A stretch of DNA of 64,000 bases from Apostichopus japonicus (lineage: Eukaryota > Echinodermata > Holothuroidea > Aspidochirotida > Stichopodidae). The position numbers and the translations under genes are program-made. The notes beneath the pieces were generated by a model. It ran no database searches and was not told the DNA's origin. It saw nothing but the letters and a program-made list of their open reading frames with translations. The stretch lies in assembly GCF_037975245.1 (NCBI RefSeq), contig NC_092565.1, positions 8,114,999-8,178,998 on the forward strand. The letters run 5' to 3'. Every line of letters begins with the position of its first letter. Within the stretch, counting starts at the first letter, position 1. Below are positions 41,901 to 56,900 of this stretch, in pieces.

Positions 41901-44900
41901 AACTCAGACCATTTATTGACGAATGGCTTTTCTATGTCACTAACTGTCACATCATCTGACCGTTGCTCTTTTAAGTTGCTGAGGTTTTCCACTACCACTA
42001 ATGACAGTTATCTGTCATCAACTTTCAGAAGGGTAGTACCTTGGCAATAGTTAAGTTATCTAGAACTCTTTCCTGATGTTCTGGTACTCGACTTTAGGAG
42101 ACATTTTCCTCTGCTGCTTTATCAATCAGGTGATTCCATATAAACTTATAAGGCAAGGAATCACCTTGCGGCCTGTTGGGATTCCTGCAGAGGACACAGT
42201 ATGACTTACTGATGAATTATGTTGTTGATGGGTGATGAGCACTACAAATGTGATGTGGGTAAAGGGGTTAATGAAAAGTTGAAAACAGTGAGCTGCTCTC
42301 TAAATGCATTGGCTTCTTATATCTAGGCAAGATTTAAATTCCTCATTCAAACCTTATTTTATGAAAGCCAGGGTAACAATGTCCAACATAAAGTATAATG
42401 CTTGTAAGCGTAGACAGAACCACAAACAAAAATGATAGAAGAGTATAGTTCAAATAGTGGTAACCTACACAGTAGTGCATCATTTTCATGAAGTGTGACT
42501 TCAGCTGGTGGTGAATCCTGAAAATCTCTGGCTACACTGAAACCACAGAATTACAAACACAATGCAGAAGATGCTTCTTATAAAGCCATTATAACTGGAT
42601 AACAATATTCACACTACATTCAAGGTAGTCTATATTTCCTTCTTATTGTGTAGATGACACAAATTTACTTGTTATGTTTGTATGTTTTAAAATCTCCATT
42701 CCTTTAGGTTACTTAATTGTGCTGCATAAACGTTGCCTACAGGTGTATACCACTATTACCAGGTACCCTTATTTGAACTTAGCTGAATGATGCAAACATT
42801 TAATGCTCATAATCCCTCCACTTTGTCACACAAAGGTTAACTTATAGGTAGAGGGTGGGGAACCCTCCCCGTTCCCCATCCTTCCTCGGGCTGAAAATTT
42901 GACCTCCCATATCTCATTTCTGGCTATGATCCATGCCCTGCAGTATGTTGTGCACAATTTGTAAATAGGTCTGTAGACTCTCAATTGGTTGATTCATATC
43001 TGGAAGTTCTGTTTCACTGAGATACAGATGATATCTGATCATACTAAAGCATCCATGTTAAACATTTGCCACAGACTAGGCCATATCTGGTTTCCTGAGT
43101 GAACCCCATCGCACGAGGTATGATAACATTTATTAGCTCATTAAAGCTTGTTCTCAAATATTTCAAGCCCATATAGTCTTAAGTATAAACTACTTTGTAA
43201 ATTGATATTGGGAGAATAAATTCTACCATCTGTTTTGAATCTTTTTACATCCAGTTATGTTGGCAACTTGTCTAAAGAAGTGACTCAAGACTACATCCTT
43301 TACTTGTTCAGCCAGATCGGTGATGTCAAAGGCTGCAAAATGATACAAGATGTAAGTAAACACAGAAAGATGACCAGTAACTGATTCTTAATCTGCTCCT
43401 TAAGGATATATGACTTATGAATAATGTTCATCATATGCTATTAATTAGAGTGAAGAAGGGTACACGGTACTTTCATTCATGTCCAAAAGCTACAAGGCAA
43501 TATGGAGGAATATGTTATAAATACTTTAAATGTTGTATTGAGCATTGTGGTCAAATAGTTTTATAATGCAATGTAAATATTATAGGTTTGAGGTAGATCA
43601 TTAGTATTCATTAGGTCATATCATAATCTCCATTCCCTCTCTTCACCCAGGTGTATAAATGGGGGGGGGCACCTGGAGGTAACTTGTAAATCAATCTAGT
43701 TGTTTATGTTGTTGGAGATGAGTGGATGGGGTGCCCAGGAGTGACTGAGTGAGCTGTGCACACTTGGGTGTGTGGGTGATAAGTTACCAATGACATGTGG
43801 TTAATTGTTGTTAAGTCGTTTGAGAATGCCATGGCCTTGATACAAGACTGGAATTCTTCAACTTGTTTCTTGTTAGACCTGTGAATTTGATACTATGATT
43901 AACACATTGCATAACAGTCCTCATCACCCATGAACTCTTGCACCATGTTGACATAATATTGTTTTCTTTTTCCAAACAGCCTAATGGTGTAAATGATCCA
44001 TATTGCTTTGTAGAGTTCAATGATCGTAATGCAGCAGAGCATGCAAAGCACTCTGTAAATGGCCGAGTGGTAATTGGCAGGGTAAGTAATTAATTTTATT
44101 TCTTTCGCCATGTATAGGCGTATAGCTCATGACTTAATGTAAACTATTCTCTTACAGAATCCACCAGTTGAAACGATACCAAGATAAAAAAATTCTACCT
44201 GGTTTTGTCAAATCAAATGTTCATTTTGATGACGGTGGATATGACTCAAATGCACTGTGTACTATTAGTAGTGACCTGTGATTAAAATATTCCAAGGGAA
44301 ATCAAATTAGTGCTAATAATGTATATACTAGCTATGGGGAACTGAACCAATGGTTTGTATGTAAGGGGTCACTGCAGTTCAGAAGAGAGAGGCAATAACT
44401 GTGTTCAGTCAAGCAGAGCTTAATGTTATTACTCTGCCCCTTCTCCACATTTTCAAATGATTTCTAAGTATGCAATGCCATTGACAAACTTAAATAAGAT
44501 GAGGACAACAGTAGATCTATTGTACGGCATTGCAAGCGATCAGCACATTTGTGTGCCACTGTTACCAGCAATGTACTGCTATAGTAGTGCATTGAGCAAC
44601 GAAATTAATGCAAATTCTCGAATGGGCGCGAGGTATTGTATAAAATAAGTTGTTCGTTTCAAGCTGCTATTAGTCTTCCAACTGATCCTGTCTACCTGTG
44701 ATTGAATTGGACTTTCCTTAAAATTATAAAAACAAAATTGCTGTTTCCTGGTCTCACTTAGTTAAAATTGGCTATATTGTACGAGGGAATGTCAAGCTAC
44801 AAATTTAAAACCACTTTTGACAACAGGCCAGCTTAGACTATTCACAGTGGTCTCAAGCAATTTAACTTAGGTGAGGTCCAATGTATCGTATGCAATAACG

Positions 44901-47900
44901 TGAGTTTGGAGTTTGGCATTTAATTTTGTTAGTCTTAGGAGGAGCCAGTTTGACCTCATTTGTGCCATCATGAGTTGGGCGTTTGAGATGTACAGTTGCC
45001 CTTACACAAACTTGACCAAGTATCTATTTTGTCTCAATTTTAACTGAACATTGGCAGATCTGCTGCTGCTGTTGTAGCATCAAGATGTACCTTTCACCAT
45101 ACGCGCATTTACCAATGCATTGTTATTGTTGTTGTCATTATTGTTGTAAGCAGTGCATCTGTTCAAACTTTCACTGAAAGAAGTGTAACAATTTTCATTA
45201 AATTTTCCAAGTAAACAAACCGATATGAACATCAAGTATGAAAGGAGAATCACCTTATGATGATCATGAACTAATGGAACAACGCACACAAAAGCCTTTT
45301 TCTCCCTGTCCATTATTTTTAATATAATGGTAAATGAAGATGGAAAATTATTTTATTGTTCACTAAAATTCTCTACATATATAATTCACTACAAATTCCC
45401 AGACTGGAGGGGAATGGCTTGGACCAGTAGTAGATTTTACAGTCGGTCTCTCTGGTTTCCAGATACCCATTCCCATCACTTCAGAAGTAAAACATGTCAA
45501 TGCATTTTCTCTTTGTTATTTACTATTTGTTCTCTAGCAAAGAAGAGTATTGTTACTATTATTTTTAAACTTAAAATCCAGGGGACGCAACATCCAGAAA
45601 TGTTTGTCTACTCAGAAAAACTTATCCCTGCATGTGGCAGTAATATTGCGCCTTTAAAATGTTTTCTTCAAACAGTCACCATGAGGACTGGAATAAGCTG
45701 GGTTTTTTTTGAGAAGGACAACAATTTTTGGCTGGTTCAACACTACTGTCTAATATATTATAATAATTTAGAGTACAAGCAAATTTGCAGAACAAAGAGT
45801 TGCATGAACATTCTTGACTCTGATATAACCACAACAAATATACATGTTACAGGCACACTCCTGGCCAACTTTTTAGTTGATTGGTGGTATGTTACTATGT
45901 ATAATATTTCATATAGTTTGTGTAGCTCAGGAAAAATGGGTTTTCCTTCCCTTCCCACATTCCACCAACCCCCCCCCCCACCCCCAACACATCATTGGTG
46001 TTTAATGCACTAATATTATAACTTACATTGAACTGAAAGGCAGTTGTTTGACAATACTTAACTGGCACTTCCACACATGTGGGGATCGTGGAGTGAGCAT
46101 AATAGCTTGCAATTTATTCTAGAGAGCTTTTACCATGTGTGGTAGACCATATCAGATGGGAAAAGCGTGGATTTTTACTGGCTGAAACACCCACTAATTC
46201 TACAGTCGGCCAGGTATTAAACCCCAATCTCCCACACACTAGAATTCATTGTTACAATTACCACCGCCGATATTCCCTTGCCCTTGACCATACCTCTGGT
46301 TTATTCTCCCAGCAACAATGTTAAGTATTGAAGCTTGACTAACAAAGCACAATATACAGTATGCACTTACTTCCCCTTTCCATGCAACTTGGGGCAAAGG
46401 AAATGTCCTCACAAATAGGTTTCAACATACTGCCCTCATTCTGCCACAAGCCTGCCATTCATTTCCACATGATTTGTTTATTGGTGTTACTGAAATGATG
46501 AGCAAATTGATCATCCAATTGTATTTCCATTAACTCTAACTGTATGTATGATGTTAATTATCAAAGCAAAATGTTTGTGAGATACACTCATCTTAGCTAC
46601 CAATGAGTACCGGTAGTAGACAAAGAAAGTAGTCCTCTTATCACTGCCACAAACAGCAGGTGTCCATTTTGCCACAGTTCAACAATCAACACATGTTTAC
46701 ACTAGGGGTGCAACAGATGTTGGAGGTTTTGATATGCAAATATAAACGTATTCATAAATGGGGATTTAAACTGTGTGCAATGTCCACTGAACATTGGATA
46801 GGAGAGAATGCAACTGTTTATTTGGAATATCATCATCAACCAATGAAAATCAGTGTGTTGTTGCATGTGGGATGCAGTATCGCATGAGAGTGAATTTCAG
46901 AGCTTAGAAGGGAAGAGGATAGCGTACTAGGTAAACCACCCTCCTTTAACAATGTGGCAACAAACAACACTTGGTTATCAATATGCGGATCCTTATGCGT
47001 TGGCCAGCCGTAGACAGGTCGGGACAGGGTTGTTGTCCACACCAGGGGGACTACTTTCACCTAGTCTAATCACCTACCCTCAAGTAGACACGTCTAGTGG
47101 GTTAATGGTGCTACCATGTAATGTACCACAAACAGTACCTGTATATCTACCAGCTTCTACTATTAATACCGGCGAGGTAAGACTTATTTTGTTGTTGTTT
47201 GTTAATAAGCATTATTTTTGTTTGTGAGGTGATAGGTGGGAGGGTAGGCAACAGGTGTAATCTTTGGCTGTCGGCAACCCCATGTTGTATTGAAATACCG
47301 TGTGGATAGGCACTCCCAAGTTATTCACCACCAGTCTTCGGCATAAACAAAAACTAACATGAATTTAAGGAGTATTCCCCTGGATGAAGATCAAAGAAGA
47401 AAAGGATGATTAATGAATGTTAAGTTCGTCATGCTTGTAGTTAAAGTAACAAAGCTTCCTTTTTTACATGGGTAAAGTTTTCCCCTGCAATTTTTAGTTG
47501 GATAGATTCATTTGTGGTTCGTGTTCAGTAGATTTGGTCATTTGACTATTAATTTAAGTGTTCACTGTTAGGAACATATAGCTTGCACACAGCATGAGCT
47601 TTATATTTTTGTGTAATATTTTTGTGATTACATAATAAACATGCTATACTAGGAGGTATGACACAAAGTTAAAATTTTAATCATGTTCCCCCTCTAGTAC
47701 CTGTTATATTCGGTTTACAGTCCCATGTAAATTAACCTGACATATTTGTTGTGCTGAAAAATTTACTTGTTATTGAGTTGACTCTGTTGAAAGTCTCTTT
47801 CGCTTCTTAGTTAGCTTACCTCAGTATAACAAGTCAGACTCATTATAGGTTTTCAAAATAGTTTAGAAATCTCATGTTGCAGTTTCTAATGAATGTGAGT

Positions 47901-50900
47901 TTAGGTAATATTGTTTCTTTATTAATCACTGTCAATATGTCCCAGGGACTACACTACAAAGTCTTCATCTTTAAATCTCTGTTAACTTCATTTTACAAAG
48001 ACCTCTAGAAACAAATTGTTGTGATTATTTGAATGGTATTTGAACATAAGAATTCCATGTACAGTTGAAACTTTGAGAATGTGAATACTGCATCGAATAG
48101 ATGAGCCTTTGCATTCACTGTCACAGCGAGACCCAGTTTTTAGCCATATCTATATCTATGCTATATGCTATATCTATTGAGTAGTAAGAATTTTCACTTC
48201 ATCAAAACCTACCGTACAGTACTAGTAGCCATTGAGAAATGCTCACTAAATTAACATCTGCCGTAAGTACTGGCCAGCCAATAAACGATATCGACCAAAT
48301 TAATACCTTTCATATTTTCCACCCGGTAAGAATGCTCACAGAAATAACATTTATCATCATTAATTGGAAGGCTGAATCGTTTATAACTTTCTGACCAAGA
48401 AACAGAGGGATTACAAAATTTAACATCTGGAGTCGACGATATTCTTGCGGCCCAAAATGGTTAAGATTGATTTCATTTAAAAAATTCTCAGATGGTGGAG
48501 AAAAATTCCAAAATGTTTCAGTTTTCATGGTGAATACTGAGCTTTAAAAGTTTCTAGATGACAAAATGTTAATTACCAAATTGAACCTTTACCTGCTCAC
48601 TAACTGTCCTTTTTAATGCAAAAGCTGCTTTAATAGCCACAGTAATTACAACTAGCTGTTGGTGTCTTGTGCTGTGGTCATAGAAAGAGTAGAACACTTG
48701 GGTGGTAGTATTAATTTGGCATAGCAACAAAATTATGTAGCTACTAATTTTATTTTAATAATAATAATGGAGATATAAGTTTGTTCATTTAATGCCTTAT
48801 TTATACAGTTCTAAATATCATTGTTCTTATCCTGACTGGATTCCAACCAAATATGATTAAATGATAATAAAAGTTGGTTCCATATTGCTTTGTATTGTAT
48901 TGCATTGTTATTAATCTAAAGTTACTCTACTTTTATGCAATGTCCTCTGTCTTCTAGGTCCCAAATAAACTTTAAATTACAGAAGGAAATATTGATGCAG
49001 TCATGGAATTTTCAAACAGTATTTATTGATACATCTTCCTGTGAGCTTTGGTTCACACTGGAAAGTATAATGCTCCAGAGAGGACATGAAGGCTGAAATC
49101 CTCTCACTGTGTCTTCTGTGTGAGGTTATACATAGCCTATCAGTTGAAACTGTTTAAATGTTCTATAAAGGAAATGTGTTGCATATATTTTATGAGGGGG
49201 ACTTCTGTATGTTAAGATAGATATCCATTAAGTTATACACAATTCTTATGTGCTCAGGGGCATAAAGGATTAACTGTATTGTGCTTCACAATAGCGGCTT
49301 GCTACAACTCCTTGTTGATTGTGAAAACAAAATTGATTAGAAATGGAGTGACCAAGGTCTCCACAGTCCACACTACACCATTGAAAGCAGGACAGATATA
49401 TATTACTCACAGGATAAATCTCATTTGCTTTGATTGTTGAATTATAAACGTTGCCACCTATTCACACAGATTCACACCGTTGTTGTCCGTGTACCAGAAG
49501 GTACACGTGGCTCACCTGCCTAGCCTTTGTGTGCTTTGTTCCACACCACCTGTTTGTTCACACAAAACTTTGCACTGTGAGGTGTGTGTATATATCAATG
49601 TGTATATACTCTGCATCATAATGAGAAATATCATCAGTACAGTTGAGTGCAGCTCTCTGGTCATTCACCAATGGAAGCATAAATATATTTTATCTCATCT
49701 CCCTACATGTAATGTATAGGGAGATGAGATGTTATACTTCACCCCCTCCCCCCATCAGAAATGTGTTGAAGTGTGTGACTGTGTGAGTGAGCAAAGAAGT
49801 GTCGCAAACTCCTAGATCATAAGTCTGATCAAGTTCAACTTGTTGGGTAGGTGCCTGACGATTTTAACTCGTGCCTGTGTGATTAATGATGTCATAGGTC
49901 ACAAAACCTTAAAATTGGTTTTTAGCCATGTTCTGCTTGTCAACATGTAGAGAAAGATGAGACAAATTTTTAAAATAGGACAGATTTAGGTGTTTAGGGT
50001 AAGGTCAAAGCTCAATTGAGGTCAAATTGGCTTAAATTTTGCAAACAAAGTGTGTTCCAAACTCATCCTAAATCATAAGTCTGATCAATTCCAAACTTGG
50101 TGGGTAGATGCCTGACCATGTAAACTTGTGCCTGCGTGTTTGATGACATCATAGGTCAAACGTCTCAAATTCGTTTTAGCCATTTTGTGCTTGTCAAATT
50201 GTTGTGTGGAGATGAGAGCCACAACTCCATGGATTGCCCTCGTGTATAGCTTGTTGGAACTGGGAAAGTTTCAGTTGCATCTGGAGTAAAGATGGTAGCA
50301 GCAACCACCTTCCCCCTCTCACTACTTCCAACACCTCCACACCCCCCCCCCCCCATGGGATAATCTGCCTAAGCGGATTTATTCAAGTCTCAGAGAATGG
50401 GTGGATGAAATTCATTGATTAACCAGTGGTCAAATAACATCTTAAGTTTAATATATTTTATCATACTTGGACAAAATGATTCACTGCTAAATTGAATCAA
50501 ATGGCTTGTTTTTAAAATGAAGGTTAAAGGTCGTCAGGGATATTTTGGAAAGTAATTACATTATCTCTGGAATGCTTCTTCTTGATCAGAATACTAAGGA
50601 TTTGAATGAAAGTTCAGTGCTGAAATAGCAACTGTGCAAACCTCCACAGTAAAATACAAATTATGGCCTACTCTGTATGTCCATCTACACTACAGCTTAA
50701 TTTGTTTCTTTCTTTCATTTCAGAACATCAAGGTTAACTGGGCAACAACATCTGCTAAGAAAGAAAGTAAGTATTATTTAATTTAAAACTGCACTGACAG
50801 GTTTGAGAGGGGGACAGAGTTTTATTAATTTAATTCTTGCTCAATTTTCTGTTTGAGATTCCGTAATAGTCAGCAGGGACAATCCTTTCAGAGGTTTCTA

Positions 50901-53900
50901 AGTCGTTCGTTTAAAACCTTAACCATTACTGTAAATTGAAGTTAAAATGATTCACATTTGCCTATGGATTTCATGGATTCAATGCATACATCCTTACAAA
51001 GAGTGAGTGTAATTTACCTACTCATTCTTTATGTAGATTATTAAAGGAATAGAAAGAAATGGGATAACCTTATTATAAACATCAATGTATTAATTTCTTG
51101 TTTATTTGGATATGTAATGGAGTAATATGGAATTATTTTCTATGTTTCTTGAGCCTGACATATTCATCTCCCAAGTATCAAAGTTGTGCTAACAAAAACA
51201 AAGTTTTACTTTGAATCTTAACAAGTTTGGTCACATCTTCCTACATTCTCCAAAAATAACGTCTTTTTTTGGTTCCAGAATTTACCTATCAGCGGGGTAC
51301 AAGATCTTTTCCTGGTAATTGCTCCTCTTTATTTTAGTTGTAACTGGGGACCTAAAAGAAGACCTCAACAACCCTCTGTAACATTGCTACTTACTTAGGC
51401 CTTTTCATTCAGGGCAAATTTTAAGAAGTTTTCGCAGTTGTCTGTTGATAACCTATACCTTGAAACTAATTTCAGACAGTAAATTTGGGTCATCCCCCTT
51501 CCCCCCCCCCCAAAAAAAAAAATCTTATGTATTGTAGTTGCATGGCACAGCCAGTGTACTGTCACACAAGTACAACCATGTTTGTGTAATAAAATGTCAT
51601 AGCCGTAACTAGACATCTCCTTACTGTGAAAATTGCATAACATATAAAGCATGTATTTAGTGAAGAATTGCGCCAAAATATGTGATGGGAACGTTCCAAA
51701 AATGTGTTCCCACCTACCCATGTGCTTATTTCTGTCAGTCCCCAAGTACCTGTTATTTTACACATTTGACCTAAAACTCAACTAGGCCTATATACTAAGG
51801 GCATAAATAAGCCCAATGTTACTACGTATATGCTATGCAGGCCTTCAGTTATGTATACAACTTTAACAACTCTTTGTTTATGCCGTGAACTAATTTATAC
51901 TGCAAGGCCGCATAATAATATTTACTACGTACTTCCTAAAGTTGCTTTTTACAAAATCAACACATTGGATGTTTCACTCCCAATGATGTTTTGAGTGATC
52001 TATGAAAAAGTTTTGTAACTTGCAAATGTGCAGCTCTATAGTCTGTCAATTGAACAGTGCAATATCCCATTGAACGAATGACTTGTGAAAACATGCATTG
52101 CACAATTGATGAATTCCTTAAAGCATTTAGTTTGGTATATTTGTATAAAATTGCTATAAGTGTAAGCAATGGGAGATAAGTTGCAGTATAATTTGCAAAA
52201 CAACAAGTTTTTTACAAGAAAGTTATGGCAATTATAAGGCTTTTGGATATCATACATGTGCTATGCCTAATGAACCTGTTCTTTCATTGCTGGCACTAAG
52301 ACTATCACTCCAGGAGGTTGTGGCTATTTATAGATTAGTTTGAAAGTCCCTAGAAACTATATCAAACAACTCTTATTGTTAAATGGTTATATCCAAATGA
52401 AACGTTCCTTGATTCTTCCAAGTACGGAGAGGTTCTGTTCAACCCTTATGGGGACCGTTCCACTAAATTGGCCACAGGTGGTGGGGGGGGGGTGTTCTAC
52501 TTCTGAGCAGCCAGGTTGTAACTGTGTGGATTGGATAGTAATTTTTCCAGGTTCCCATCTCTAGCCAAAATGTCTTGAACCAATTGCACGAACTTGAGTT
52601 TAAAACCATATGTTAAAAAAGGTCTTGAACCCGATTATCGTCATGAATTATTGGTATCTGCTGATATCAGTCTGTAACCGATATTGATTTTCAAAACAAA
52701 TAGGTCTTTGTCAGAGTTGAGTGAGAGTGTTGTGGTTAAAGCAGTGGACTCGAGCTCTAAGGTTTGCCGGTTCGAGTCCTGACCAGATCATTACGTTGTG
52801 TCCTTGGGCAAGGCACTTTATCTCCAATGCCCCTCTGGGCCCAGGTGTATCAATTGGGACCTGTGAAATAAACTGCCAGTTGGGTGCTGTTCAACTGCTG
52901 CCACGTGGAGGGATTGTCTCTGTTTGACCGGTTATGTTTGACCAGGGATATATTGGGCGCTGTTTGGCTGCTGCCATATCTCTATATTGACCAGGGTAGT
53001 ATTGTGATGCGCCTTGAGCACTGTGTATCAGTGGATATGTCTGCGCTTTATAAATCTTCAGTATTTATTAATTAATACTGAAAATATGAAAATATTGTGG
53101 CCTTGTGGTACAAACATTTCGAACTGTGTAACTCAAGTAACTTGATCACCCTTACCTTACAGCAACACAACAAGTGACTAATCATTCTTGCAAGTCACAC
53201 TCCTGTAAGGCACGGACTGTGGACAATGTTGATACATCATAACAACAATGTTGTATCATTAGATCTATAGGCTACTTAGGTTTGCCTTTCGAACCACTTA
53301 AAGAGTATTTGCTGGAAGCAGTCAGGGCCCATTTTCCCTGCTACTTGAGGAAAATGCTAGCAAATATGCATAAACTTATAACTGCATATCCTTGACTACT
53401 AGTGAATCCTCCAACTTGTAAATTTGACCAATCAGGTCAAGTATCGCCTACCAATTTTATACAATACATTTTTTAGTTTTTAAAATTAGTTACCCATAAC
53501 AGCCTTACAGTAGGATTTGTAGTATCGGTTATCGGCAAATGCATATAGTAAACATGTCGGTGCAACTCAAGTTAAAAAAAATACGGGAAATTCACAGCTT
53601 GTTGGTGAAAGATTATGGATGGGACTAAATTGTGTGAGATTGTTCTTAAGACATCTAATCTACCCTGACATCTTCTCCTTAATTTCTATTCCACCATTTG
53701 CAAACTTTGTTCAGGCACTTTCTGCCACCCGCCCCCAAAATAGATTTTATTGCAGCTCCCAGATTCCTTTAAACCATTATATATCATATTCAGGTTTAAG
53801 TATTGCAACTTAAACTGTTAAACTTTCTGCTGTTCCGCATCTATTTGAATGGGATCATTCAGTTTTCTGCATTAGTTCTTAAGAAAACATTACAGCAGAA

Positions 53901-56900
53901 AAATGCGGCATAATGTTTTAATTTGCATATGTAAGTCATTTATGATAGGCTGATCACTTGTTAAACAGTAAGAAGAGGGGAGGTTTGGTAATCTAAAACA
54001 AAATATGGTTGTCCCCGACAATCGGACCACAATTAAAAATTTGCCCTGTCTCCTCTTGATTTAACACTGCGAGGTATTAACTGCAGGCTATGAGCTCAAC
54101 TACACTCTGAATGAGTCTTACAAGTTTTAATTGCTTCATTTAATTAAATAAAACTTGTTCATTTTCTTTTCCATCTTTTTAAGTAAAGGCTCTTACAAAC
54201 TAAAAAGTTTTGAAGAATTGTGAAGCTCTTTTGTGTTTTTTAATACATTTATTTTTTGCAGCTAAATGTATGCAGTGCACAGTTTCTAACAAAATCTCCA
54301 CAATTTGCCTGTTGCAGTGCATTGTGTGCTAGTGAGTCCTTTCTTAGAGCTTTGTTCACATTTGAGAACGCACAGAGGATGTAACCCCACAAAGGACGAT
54401 CAAGATTGGAATGTGAACGCTCGCTAAATGTGAACCCGTCCAGGTTAAGTTTTGTTATCTCTCTGTGGGATAACGAAACCCTGATCTCCTTGCAATCTCA
54501 AATGTGAACAAGGCCTTAGAGATGTATGTCACATCTACTCTTGATTCAAGGACAACTTTTGTGGCTTCATGGTGTTGTAGATTTACATTTCCGATTTCAT
54601 TGACTATTTCTACCGTTCTTTAAAAGGACTAAATCAGAGATACCCCAACGTTGCTGTTTACAGCAACCATGAAACAAAACATTATTGTAGTACATTAGTG
54701 TGTCATTACATCTGGAACAGATTCAAAGCAATTAGCAGGTATTGGGAATTGAAACGGCGTTGTGCACTATAGGGATACTAACAATTCTGTTTCTACCTAA
54801 AATATGCACTTTCTAGTCTAACCAGCAGGTATGAGAAAAGGTGTTAAATGTGAATTACTGTTTATTCCTATTCAAAAGGAAATAGAATAATAATGACATG
54901 TATACATGCTATGCTTTGGCTTTCAAAGGGTGACTTTAAGGCAGAATTTTAGTCTTTCAATGCATCATACAAGTTTGTTTTATGTAAGTCCTCAAAATAA
55001 CAACTTTCTGTCCAAATTTGGAATGCACTTCAATCTTCAGTATGTATACCCTTTCATCATTGGTTTATTGTTAACTTCACATCTATCAAACTAATAAAGT
55101 GAAAATCAAGAAAGGCAAAACAATTTGCTGTCAGATCGCAACTATGACATTCAGGATTGATTGCTTTTTACCGCTGGGTAAAACAAGGTATTAACCATAT
55201 TTTACAAAAAGGTTTTCCCACCTGAAAATTGGGAACACCTTTTTGTATTTTAGTCTTTATTCATAATTTTTTGTCAGAAGTATAAACATGAAACTTTTTT
55301 TCATATGATAACTAGATAAGAATACATACATGTCATACAGTAACAGATATTAGAAATTGAGATATCTAGTTTTACAGTTCAAAACAGCCTGGCAAGCAAC
55401 TAAGTGAAAGTCCACGACACCTTGTACCGACCCATTGTAAAGGAAAGTAACATTATAACCGTAATGAAATGCAAAGCATAACTAATCAATGCTACTGTAT
55501 TAACATAGCAGGGTTTATCCATGTACAAACATAATCTAACTTCTGTAATACATCGTAAAACAGTTGAATGTTATTGGTGTATCCTACATGTGTCTCCCAG
55601 TTCATATTTGTTTCCAATTACATCGATATATGAGTTGCAACTTTCATTCAATCACACTAGTAGACATATCAAAACTAATGGGGATTGTTTGTATTACATG
55701 GAATCCCAACCTATGGGGTAAAATGTAGAAATCTGACATATAAATAGTGTTTCGAGTTTTTGGGCAGTTCAAGTCTTGGAATACCATACTAAAATCAAAG
55801 GTTCCATTCATTACCAAACTCTTTCATCCTGGTTAGCTAAACTAAGGTTGGTGGTCTTCCAGGAGAAATCCAATCTTATGCTCTTTCAAATGGTTAAAAA
55901 TGATAAAAACCATAATGAGCTTATCTTGTTAATAGCCACCAGATTTATAGAGTAAGGTTTGTGTGTGACTAGTTAATGATGTCCTGTCCAGGTTGATATT
56001 GGTTTAATGATACTTGGACACAATTGGAATTTTTGGATATTGGGTCATTTGGAATGTTTAAATCCAGGTCATTTAGGCCATTTCAAATATTCATATGCTC
56101 TTTCCACAGGAGTTTGCATTTGTCAGTTTTTTTTTGTGTGATGCTTTACCAATTGTCATAATTTGCATTATACATGTGTAGGAATGTGTCCTCCAAGATT
56201 ATCTACACTAGATGTCATTTGGCAACAGGAAGTTTATCAAATTTCAATGATCTAAGCTGCATGTTGGTTTTCTTAGTTGTGGCTCAGTTGAGGTAACTTG
56301 CAGCCATTGTGTAGTCATTTACAATGGGTATCATATTAAGGTCTATAAGAATTGTCCAGTTGTAGATAAGATGGCACTAATTGTAATCCTCTGAGATGCT
56401 TTGCTAGAACAAACTGTTTACCAAACCATTCCATTAGCTATTCTGAAGGAGGTCTCTAGAAGAAATTACATCAAGTTTAAAGTCAACCCGGTAAACCAAT
56501 CACCATCCCTTATAAGTGACTATATATGCTTCACAGGAACTATTGTATTGTAATTATTACTAGCTTCCCTGGGCCTTTTAACATCATCTTTTTACTTTAC
56601 TTAAAATATGTACGTAGCTATTTTTTTCTCTCCAATGTAGCCATCATTGTCAATGTAGCCATCATGTAGTTTGGGACAGATAACAAAGTTAGTTCATATT
56701 TGCAGAAGTGTCCTGATGGATAAAACCCAATTTTTCAATTGTGATGGCTTTGGGCTGCTACTGTAGTCAATTGATCAATGTGTACTTACATATCCATCAA
56801 TACCTTCTGGTCATTTTGCTCATTCACATTTCTGAGGATGTATTTATATTAGTGAATTCATTTTTATAATTTTATGCTACATTTACTTCACCTTGTCACA

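Larger units (their letters stand above)
36074..43254 (+). other. Intron 2 of the TIA-like gene
   Basis: This 7.2-kb intron contains the Mutator-like element, one copy of the 0.7-kb dispersed repeat and the AGGTCA tandem array, listed separately. The stretches 37505-38460, 39140-40720 and 41900-43254 show no recognisable gene, RNA or element. Confidence 0.75.
44082..50723 (+). other. Intron 4 of the TIA-like gene
   Basis: Besides the candidate exons at 44158 and 46931, a hairpin at 49692 and a tandem repeat near 49.8-50.2 kb, this 6.6-kb intron shows only AT-rich sequence. The 228-codon open frame at 45327-46013 has no motif and partly resembles repeat sequence near 39.4 kb. Confidence 0.6.

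Noticed and set aside
45327-46013. 228-codon plus-strand open frame, the longest unassigned one in the window
   Set aside because: No domain, low-complexity end (proline run from a poly-C tract), AT-rich, no splice context, and its first part resembles repeat sequence near 39.4 kb. Chance or repeat-derived.
46140-46310. Possible additional minus-strand tRNA-derived SINE (B-box-like GGTTTAATACC)
   Set aside because: Only a one-mismatch B-box; no A-box, body phrase or tail shared with the other SINE copies.
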